A stretch of 64,000 nt of DNA from contig NZ_CP018866.1 in the NCBI RefSeq assembly GCF_002250055.1, positions 3,402,501-3,466,500 on the forward strand, written 5' to 3'. Under the pieces are notes generated by a model, which worked only from the letters and a program-made list of their open reading frames with translations, had not been told where the DNA came from and made no database searches. Below are positions 57,995 to 64,000 of the stretch, in pieces. Within the stretch, counting starts at the first letter, position 1; every line of letters starts with the position of its first letter. This DNA comes from Sutcliffiella cohnii (lineage in GTDB: Bacteria; Bacillota; Bacilli; Bacillales; Bacillaceae_I). The position numbers were made by a program, and so were the translations under genes.

Positions 57995-58110
57995 GCGGGG
58001 GAAGCGTGAGCCTTGAGACCCCGCACGAGCGGAGCGAGGAGGAGGCTCAAGCCACGCCCGCGGAAAGCAAATGTCCGTAGCGTAGAGGAACGGATTAATT
58101 CCAAGTGACT
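57993..58110. repeat. Right part of the intergenic repeat split by IS110
   Basis: A GC-rich, strongly self-complementary block: GCGGGG / CCCCGC (57995-58025), then GCGTGAGCCTTGAG against GGCTCAAGCCACGC with bulges, ending CGGAAAGCAAATGTCC. It is unlike the AT-rich flanks and matches a dispersed Bacillaceae repeat that I recall; no coding sense. Confidence 0.65.
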
Positions 58111-58150
58111 CCTATTTCAAGGTGACAGATTCCATTTGCGAAATATATAG

Positions 58151-58186
58151 AAAGGCTTCTCTTTTTATTAAAGAAGAGAAGCCTTT
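58151..58186 (-). terminator. Terminator of the amino-sugar operon
   Basis: AAAGGCTTCTCTT pairs perfectly with AAGAGAAGCCTTT around a 10-base loop, just after anmK. Confidence 0.85.
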
Positions 58187-58190
58187 CTCA

Positions 58191-59360
58191 TTATATAATA
58201 ATTTTCCCTAACACAACCGACTCATTCGCCCCTGTCGCAACAGGCAAATTGTTAGCATTCCCAGAAAGTGTTTCATTCGCTAAAAGAGCAAAAGCAATCG
58301 CCTCTTTTGCATCACTCGAAAACCCGATATCTTCCTGCGTCTTCACACAAAAAGACTCACTTAAATACTTCAACAGCGTTTTATTGTACGCTCCACCACC
58401 ACTTACAATCAATTCATCTATTCCTTGAGGAATAAACCGTTTATATTGATCTATGATAGATGCTGCTGTAAACATCGTAACCGTAGCTATAATATCTTCT
58501 ATCGATAACTGCTGTTCCCTCAATTGAGAGACTAACTCTCGCGTATATTGAGCACCAAACCGCTCTCTTCCAGTACTTTTTGGTATGTTGTAAGAAAAGT
58601 AGGGATTTTCAAGCAAACGGGCGACTGTTTCCTTATTAGGTGTTCCTTTTTTAGCAATTTCACCTTCATTATCGAATTGTAGCTTTCCACCCGTTAATAT
58701 TTTCACTGCCTCGTCTATTACCATGTTACCTGGACCAGTATCAAACGCAATGACGTGTTCTTTTTCTAACCCCTTTGGCAAAAAAGTAACATTTCCAATT
58801 CCACCGATATTTTGCAAAGCGATATTTTTTTCTTGCTGACCAAACATTAAGTAGTCTATATAAGGAACTAAAGGTGCCCCTTCTCCACCCGCTGCAATAT
58901 CGCGAACTCGGAAATCTGACACAACCGGACATTGAAAATGTTGTGCTAAAATAGAAGCCTCCCCTAATTGAAGAGTAGAGCGAAGTAACCCTTCTTTTTC
59001 TTTTGGGATATGATAAAACGTTTGTCCGTGTGATCCAATGAAATCTATATCCTCTTTTCTAAGCTCACTTGCTTCCACAACCTTCTCTGCAGCATCTTTA
59101 AATATAGTTCCTAATTCAAAATTAATACTACACAAAACATCAACAGAGCTTGTTTGTGGATTAAACTGATTAAATATTCGTTCGGTTAATTTTTCTGGAA
59201 AAGGGATAGTATCAAAAGCTAGTAAGGAATACTTAGTACTTAACCCATTTCCACTGACTTTAATAACAGCTACATCCACCCCATCGACAGATGTTCCAGA
59301 CATAAGCCCAATACCTATTTTTTCATTCTTAGTCCACAGCTTTTGTAAAGAAGGTATCAT
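58191..59360 (-). CDS. anmK: Anhydro-N-acetylmuramic acid kinase
   Basis: Phosphorylates 1,6-anhydro-MurNAc with ring opening to MurNAc 6-phosphate. The 389-residue ASKHA-fold kinase shows GLMSGTSVDGVDVAV at the phosphate loop, GSHGQTFYHIP, and FDTGPGNMVIDEAV. Its ATG overlaps the nagZ stop (ATGA), so it is the last gene of a coupled series. The etherase (murQ) that would convert the product to GlcNAc 6-phosphate is not in the window. Confidence 0.94.
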   Translation of the reverse strand: MIPSLQKLWTKNEKIGIGLMSGTSVDGVDVAVIKVSGNGLSTKYSLLAFDTIPFPEKLTERIFNQFNPQTSSVDVLCSINFELGTIFKDAAEKVVEASELRKEDIDFIGSHGQTFYHIPKEKEGLLRSTLQLGEASILAQHFQCPVVSDFRVRDIAAGGEGAPLVPYIDYLMFGQQEKNIALQNIGGIGNVTFLPKGLEKEHVIAFDTGPGNMVIDEAVKILTGGKLQFDNEGEIAKKGTPNKETVARLLENPYFSYNIPKSTGRERFGAQYTRELVSQLREQQLSIEDIIATVTMFTAASIIDQYKRFIPQGIDELIVSGGGAYNKTLLKYLSESFCVKTQEDIGFSSDAKEAIAFALLANETLSGNANNLPVATGANESVVLGKIII

Positions 59361-60952
59361 GACCGGTACACATCCATCGGAAGCTGGACAGGAAGTTGCC
59401 CACTAGCTTGTAATTCACCTATCAATACTTTACTAACTGACTGTAATGCTAATGGTCTACTCTCATAAGTAGCAATATATGTAGCTACATTTGGAAAAAG
59501 CTCAATATCGTATGGGCTTCTTAAAGCAACAACCACCAATTTTTCATTATATTGTTTTAATAACATTTGAACTAATGATACTTGACTAGGGTTTGCACTA
59601 GCTTGGTACGTTGTAACGATAACTTTATCCGCATTTTTTGCCATCAACATTATTTCTGTCATTTCTTGATCAGTAACGGTTGTTGTTACATGAACCTCTT
59701 CTAAACTCGTTATATGTTGCCCAAGATATGTTCCTATTGTGACATTCGTTGCCAACGTTTCATCCACCTCTGTTGCAACGTTAGGGTTAACTGAAACAAG
59801 TAAAGTGTTGGAATCTTTATCAATAGGTAAAACACCATTATCCTTTAATACTGTTATCGATTGTTCACTTATTTTTTGTGCATAAGCTAAGTTATCAGAT
59901 TGTGCAATATTCTTTTTAGCACTATTCCAGTTTTGCATTTCTTTTTGTAGTTGACGCTTCTGTTTCAATCGTAAAATGCGTTCCACCGACTGATTAATAG
60001 CGTCTTCCGAAATACGACCGTCATTTACAGCACCTATTACAGCCTTTATTGCTCTTTGCTGCCTATCAAATGAATGACTTATCAGAACAATATCATTGCC
60101 TGCTTCAATAGCAAGTATTGTCGCTTCCTCTATTCCGTAATAATTTATGATTGCATTCATTTCCATACAATCGGTCATAACAACTCCATCGTATTGCAAA
60201 TAATTTCTTAGCAAGCCATTTATCATCCTTTTTGATAATGTTGCTGGAACGTTATCTGGTTCGATAGCAGGAAAAGAAACGTGTGCAACCATTACAGCAT
60301 CTACCCCTTGCTTAATAGCTGAGGCAAATGGTACTAGCTCTATTTCTTTTAATCTCTCTAATGAATGCGGAATAACCGGAAGTGATAAGTGAGAATCAAC
60401 ATTTGTATCGCCATGCCCTGGGAAATGCTTTATAACAGCAGAAACATTCTCTGACTGTAAACCGTCAATCGCTTGATTCCCCATGGCAGCAACAAAATAA
60501 GGATCTTCTCCATAAGACCTCACACCAATAACAGGGTTTTTAGGATTATTGTTAACATCGATACACGGTGAAAAATTCATATTAATACCTAGAGCTGTTA
60601 ACTCACTTGCTACTATTTTATTTAATTGATACACGGCTTCCTTATTTTGGGTTGCACCTAACGCCATATTACCAGGACTCAACGTTACTCCTTCGGTAAT
60701 TCTAGCGACCATACCACCTTCTTGGTCAATCGAAATGAATAACGGATTTGTCGGTACGAATCGTTGTAACTGTGATGATAAACGATGAACTTGCTCAGGA
60801 GATTCAATATTTCTCGTAAAATAAATAACTCCCCCTACATGATATTGTTCAATCATCGTTTGTATTTCGACACTCGGTTCCTTTTCTGAAAATCCGACCA
60901 TAAACATTTGACCAATTTTTTCTTTTAATGTCATCGTTCTTACGTTTTTCAT
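59357..60952 (-). CDS. nagZ: GH3 beta-N-acetylglucosaminidase, cytoplasmic
   Basis: A 531-residue NagZ-type GH3 enzyme that releases GlcNAc from GlcNAc-MurNAc compounds. The family-specific Asp-His dyad loop KHFPGHGDTNVDSHLSLP is intact, and the nucleophile Asp is in GVVMTDCMEMNAI. Residues about 1-340 are the barrel; the rest is an accessory alpha/beta domain. Unlike the secreted 642-residue B. subtilis NagZ, it has no signal peptide, so it should work inside the cell. Overlaps anmK and follows namZ by 14 bases. Confidence 0.92.
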   Translation of the reverse strand: MKNVRTMTLKEKIGQMFMVGFSEKEPSVEIQTMIEQYHVGGVIYFTRNIESPEQVHRLSSQLQRFVPTNPLFISIDQEGGMVARITEGVTLSPGNMALGATQNKEAVYQLNKIVASELTALGINMNFSPCIDVNNNPKNPVIGVRSYGEDPYFVAAMGNQAIDGLQSENVSAVIKHFPGHGDTNVDSHLSLPVIPHSLERLKEIELVPFASAIKQGVDAVMVAHVSFPAIEPDNVPATLSKRMINGLLRNYLQYDGVVMTDCMEMNAIINYYGIEEATILAIEAGNDIVLISHSFDRQQRAIKAVIGAVNDGRISEDAINQSVERILRLKQKRQLQKEMQNWNSAKKNIAQSDNLAYAQKISEQSITVLKDNGVLPIDKDSNTLLVSVNPNVATEVDETLATNVTIGTYLGQHITSLEEVHVTTTVTDQEMTEIMLMAKNADKVIVTTYQASANPSQVSLVQMLLKQYNEKLVVVALRSPYDIELFPNVATYIATYESRPLALQSVSKVLIGELQASGQLPVQLPMDVYRS

Positions 60953-60966
60953 TTCACCAATCCCCT

Positions 60967-62127
60967 TTATGAATATAGTAAAATTGTTTGTATCCTACTT
61001 TTCCACTCTTCTATTCCTTTTGACCAGTCTATCGTTAATTCACAATATGACTTTCCATCATCTATCCCTTTTCTTACTTTGTCTGTTCCCCACAAATAAT
61101 CGATAAAGGGGGGCATTCCTTTTTTAAACGGCGGTAGCCAGTCTGCTTCTTTATGAACTGCAAAAATTGTTTGTAACAATTCATATGCCGTTTTTGCAAT
61201 ATGTATTTCAGTACGTTCCGTTATTACTAATTGAATGCCAGAGCAAAATTCCCCATGATGCTTACTCATTGTCGGCGTAAAGTAAGTGGGTATAATTTTA
61301 ATTCCTGCTAATTCCTTCTTAGTAAAATGACTTATTACCTCATCTACTTTAAACCACGGTGCTCCAATCCATTCAAACGGCTTTGTAGTTCCTCTTCCTT
61401 CTGAAAGATTAGTTCCTTCAATGAAGCAGCTTATCGGATAATACAGAGTCGTTGTAGCATGAGGAATATTAGGTGATGGTGGTATCCAAACATTGTTCCA
61501 CTGGTCTCCCCACATCGATCGATTCCAATTTTTCATTTTACTAATATGTAAGTCTACTTTTGGAAAACATTCTACTTTTATTAACTGAGCATACTCTCCT
61601 ACCGTAAGTCCGGTACAAATAGGCAAACGGTACGGACCAACAAATGAGGTGAAATCATCCTCTAATATATTTCCATCCGTAAACGGTGCAATTGGATTAG
61701 GTCGATCCATAACAACTAGAGAAGTATTTGTTTGTAAACAAGCTTCCATCAAATTTTTAACTGTTGCTAAATACGTATAAAAACGTACTCCTACATCCTG
61801 AATATCAAAAAAAACGGCATCTACATCTTCTAATAATGTTGTAGATACCTTTTTCGAAGTACTGTATAAACTATAAACAGGTAAACTAGTTTTCTCATCC
61901 TTGTGATTTTCTATATGGACTCCCGCTTGCACGTTACCCCGTATACCGTGTTCACATGCGAATAATTTAACTAACTGTATCGATTTTTCCCTATTTAAAA
62001 CATCGATAGTAGATTGATAAGAAGACGTAATCCCCGTTTGGTTCGTTACAAGTGCTATCCGCTTTCCAGACCATTTTTCCAATGTATTTGTTAAAAACGT
62101 ATCAATCCCATATGAAACGTGAATCAT
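60967..62127 (-). CDS. namZ: Exo-beta-N-acetylmuramidase NamZ-like (GH171, DUF1343)
   Basis: A 386-residue DUF1343/YbbC protein, the family of exo-acting N-acetylmuramidases that release MurNAc from the non-reducing end of peptidoglycan fragments. Segments GKRIALVTNQTGI, KLFACEHGIRG, DIQDVGVRFYTYL, MDRPNPI and FIEGTNLSEGRGTTKPFEW (with the conserved Glu) are diagnostic. B. subtilis NamZ is secreted; this copy starts at its catalytic domain with no signal peptide (MIHVSYGIDTFL). AAGGAGG-like sequence lies before the ATG. Neighbour of nagZ as in B. subtilis. Confidence 0.9.
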   Translation of the reverse strand: MIHVSYGIDTFLTNTLEKWSGKRIALVTNQTGITSSYQSTIDVLNREKSIQLVKLFACEHGIRGNVQAGVHIENHKDEKTSLPVYSLYSTSKKVSTTLLEDVDAVFFDIQDVGVRFYTYLATVKNLMEACLQTNTSLVVMDRPNPIAPFTDGNILEDDFTSFVGPYRLPICTGLTVGEYAQLIKVECFPKVDLHISKMKNWNRSMWGDQWNNVWIPPSPNIPHATTTLYYPISCFIEGTNLSEGRGTTKPFEWIGAPWFKVDEVISHFTKKELAGIKIIPTYFTPTMSKHHGEFCSGIQLVITERTEIHIAKTAYELLQTIFAVHKEADWLPPFKKGMPPFIDYLWGTDKVRKGIDDGKSYCELTIDWSKGIEEWKSRIQTILLYS

Positions 62128-62138
62128 CCTTTTCCTCC

Positions 62139-62810
62139 TTACACACTTAAAGAGTGATACTCGACTTCATTGTCATTCGCAATCACATTGCTTGCTACTA
62201 AATTGCTAAACAGCGTCGACAAACTCGGGAAAATAATAACTAATCCAACTACTGTTAATAACAATAAAGCAAAGATAGATACAATTTGTATAAATGCTAG
62301 CATCGTATATATTGGATTTTTAATTAAGTATTTTACACTTAAAAAAATACTGTTTTTTAATGAATATTCGTACTTTACTAATAGAGGTAACGTATAGATT
62401 TGACTCATAAAAATCATTCCGCAAAAATACGTTTGGAAGCAAGCCAAACCAAAAGCAAAGGTGCCGCCAACTTGACTCCAATGCCACCAAGAAGCTAACA
62501 CAATTATGATGAAAAACGATAAAAACATGCTGTATGCAATACTAGAAAAGAAGTATTTCTTCATACCGATAAAAAATGTTTTCCAAACAGACGTACCTTT
62601 ATCTAATAATAATTGCTGAACCGTCCATGCAGCTCCTACTAAAAGAGGTCCACTAATTAGTAATAAATAGAGTACAGCAAAAGGAAGTTTAATAAGAAAG
62701 ACGGAAGGACTAACAATCGTAGCAATAATTAAACTTATTAATACCATCGATACAATATGTTTATAATACTCTTTTCCCGTTATCCGTAATACGTGTGTTA
62801 ATCCATCCAT
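62139..62810 (-). CDS. DUF624 (YesL-like) membrane protein
   Basis: A 223-residue membrane protein with about five or six hydrophobic helices and the DUF624 pattern (LRITGKEYY, GPLLVGAAWTVQQLL, SLKNSIFLSVKYLIKNPIYT). Such proteins commonly accompany carbohydrate ABC transporters; their exact role is not known. It lies 19 bases after the ATPase gene and 11 before namZ in the same operon. Confidence 0.8.
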   Translation of the reverse strand: MDGLTHVLRITGKEYYKHIVSMVLISLIIATIVSPSVFLIKLPFAVLYLLLISGPLLVGAAWTVQQLLLDKGTSVWKTFFIGMKKYFFSSIAYSMFLSFFIIIVLASWWHWSQVGGTFAFGLACFQTYFCGMIFMSQIYTLPLLVKYEYSLKNSIFLSVKYLIKNPIYTMLAFIQIVSIFALLLLTVVGLVIIFPSLSTLFSNLVASNVIANDNEVEYHSLSV

Positions 62811-62829
62811 ATTAATCTCTCCCTTTATG

Positions 62830-63936
62830 TTAAATACGTTTTTCTGTTACCGGATCAAAGAGATGCATTTTTTCTAAGTTGAATACGAAGCTTTTCTCTT
62901 CACCAGCTCTTATAAAGCTTTCCCCACTAACTTTCGCTGTAATAATACGCTCACCAACATGAAAGTAAACTAAATTTTCTCCACCTAAATGTTCTATCGC
63001 TTTCACTTTCATCCGAGCTTTATTTGTTTTATTTACAGAAAAAGCAAATTCTTCATCATATATATCTTCTGGCCTTAACCCTAATACTACTTTCTTCCCG
63101 ACAAAACTTCTATATCGTTCTATTAATTTTTCAGGTAAAGTAAAGGTCAAGTCACCAATTTTTATCGTTGATGCTGTTTCTAAGACACAATCAAAAAAGT
63201 TCATCGGTGGTGAACCGATAAATCCTGCTACAAACATATTAGCTGGATTTCGGTACAATTCTCTCGGTGTAGCAATTTGTTGTATTTCTCCTTGGTTCAT
63301 AACTACAATTCGTTCGCCAAGCGTCATCGCTTCTACTTGATCGTGTGTTACATAAACGATAGTTGCGCCTAATCTTCTATGTAACTCCGCAAGTTCAATC
63401 CTCATTTGTACACGTAGTTTAGCATCTAAATTAGAAAGTGGTTCATCGAACAAAAACACTTTTGGGTCACGTACAATTGCACGTCCGACCGCAACACGCT
63501 GTCTCTGACCACCACTGAGTTCTTTCGGCTTTCTATCAAGAAGTTGTTCTAAACCTAATATTTTCGTCGCATAGTCAATTTTTTCTTTAATTTCTTGCTT
63601 AGATACTTTCATGTTTTTTAAACCGAACGCCAAATTTTCCTCGATTGTCATATGCGGATATAAAGCATAGTCTTGGAAAACCATCGCAATATCACGATCT
63701 TTCGGATGCATATTATTAACTAATTTTTCATCAATATAGATATTACCTGAAGTTTGTCTTTCTAATCCAGCAATCATTCTAAGACTCGTCGTTTTGCCAC
63801 ATCCAGAAGGACCAACGAATACTAAAAACTCTTTATCTTTTATTTCAAAACTAGCATCATTTACTGCTGTAAACGTGCCACCTCGTTTATCATCTATAAA
63901 TGTTTTCGTTATATTTTCCATCAATATTCTTGCCAT
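62830..63936 (-). CDS. Sugar ABC transporter ATP-binding protein (MsmX/UgpC type)
   Basis: A 368-residue ATPase of the carbohydrate-uptake-1 class. Walker A GPSGCGKTTS, Q-loop VFQDYALYPHMT, signature LSGGQRQRVAVGRA, Walker B VFLFDEPLSNLD, H-loop VTHDQVEA; residues about 240-368 form the TOBE/regulatory domain. It probably energises the permease encoded just upstream. Having a dedicated ATPase in the operon differs from B. subtilis, where MsmX serves several sugar importers. Confidence 0.93.
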   Translation of the reverse strand: MARILMENITKTFIDDKRGGTFTAVNDASFEIKDKEFLVFVGPSGCGKTTSLRMIAGLERQTSGNIYIDEKLVNNMHPKDRDIAMVFQDYALYPHMTIEENLAFGLKNMKVSKQEIKEKIDYATKILGLEQLLDRKPKELSGGQRQRVAVGRAIVRDPKVFLFDEPLSNLDAKLRVQMRIELAELHRRLGATIVYVTHDQVEAMTLGERIVVMNQGEIQQIATPRELYRNPANMFVAGFIGSPPMNFFDCVLETASTIKIGDLTFTLPEKLIERYRSFVGKKVVLGLRPEDIYDEEFAFSVNKTNKARMKVKAIEHLGGENLVYFHVGERIITAKVSGESFIRAGEEKSFVFNLEKMHLFDPVTEKRI

Positions 63937-63946
63937 AAAAATTCAC

Positions 63947-64000
63947 CTATCCTTTCACTGCACCAATCGTAATACCTTGGAGGAAATATCGTTGTAACGC
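63947..64000 (-). CDS. Sugar ABC transporter permease (3' end only)
   Basis: Seventeen codons and a TAG stop remain, reading ALQRYFLQGITIGAVKG. This is the typical C-terminus of MalG-type sugar ABC permeases (RYFVQGLTAGAVKG-like). The rest of the gene, and presumably a second permease and a binding protein, lie beyond the window. Confidence 0.85.
   Translation of the reverse strand, partial: ALQRYFLQGITIGAVKG

Overview
The window is chromosomal DNA of a low-GC Gram-positive bacterium of the Bacillaceae. Gene content and order follow the Bacillus subtilis 'yt' region closely: ytsP/dgcP, rpsD, tyrS, acsA, acuABC, motPS, ccpA, aroA, ytxHG, murC, sftA, ytpR, ytpQ, ytpP, ytoQ, ytoP, ytzB, ytnP, trmB, ytzH, ytmP, amyX, ytlP, ytkP. 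I cannot name genus or species from sequence alone. All assignments come from reading the sequence and from family knowledge; no search or computation was run.

Layout. 1-5 kb: 3' end of a free-methionine-sulfoxide reductase (ytsP), a methionine gamma-lyase gene behind a catabolite-response element, a GAF-GGDEF diguanylate cyclase, an unknown membrane-anchored protein, and rpsD with a promoter and structured leader. 5-10.4 kb: an accessory cassette between rpsD and tyrS, made of an AraC-type regulator, an unusual PTS-type IIC-IIA permease and an intracellular GH3 glycosidase. 10.5-25 kb: tyrS with a tyrosine T-box, a class A penicillin-binding protein, acetyl-CoA synthetase divergent from acuABC with a cre site between, sodium flagellar stator genes motPS, ccpA, the bifunctional DAHP synthase/chorismate mutase, and ytxGH. 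25-34 kb: an M29 aminopeptidase, murC, a nicotinate phosphoribosyltransferase, the DNA translocase sftA, ytpR and ytpQ. 34-47 kb: a very large secreted subtilisin-family protease, ytpP with a PTS_EIIC_2-type membrane protein, a chemoreceptor, a lipoprotein, ytoQ, a secreted M15 peptidase, a DUF84 NTPase and ytoP. 47-56 kb: ytzB, ytnP, trmB, ytzH, ytmP, amyX, a NERD-like protein, an LrgAB/CidAB pair, ytlP and ytkP. 56.3-58.1 kb: a complete IS110-family element sitting inside an intergenic Bacillaceae-type repeat. 58.2-64 kb: an operon read leftward for uptake and cytoplasmic breakdown of cell-wall amino sugars (ABC permease, MsmX-like ATPase, DUF624 protein, NamZ, NagZ, AnmK).

Two observations stand out. 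(1) In the PTS IIC-IIA protein the IIB domain is absent and the phospho-accepting histidine of IIA is tyrosine (residue 442), while the other active-site histidine is kept at the usual 15-residue spacing. It is paired with a GH3 enzyme that would act on unphosphorylated sugars, so the pair looks like a PTS permease uncoupled from phosphotransfer. (2) The non-coding leader of the IS110 transposase carries short segments matching both halves of the element's own insertion site (CTGCGGGG and AGGAGTC) and its own terminus (CTACCATGA), all including the CT core found at both ends. This is what a target- and donor-specifying bridge RNA should look like, and it explains the insertion into the repeat.

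Many genes are closed by good intrinsic terminators, several shared between converging genes. Several starts were moved to ATG, TTG or GTG codons with better ribosome-binding sites (acuA, acuB, ytpQ, ytoQ, the DUF84 gene, ytzB, the M15 peptidase).
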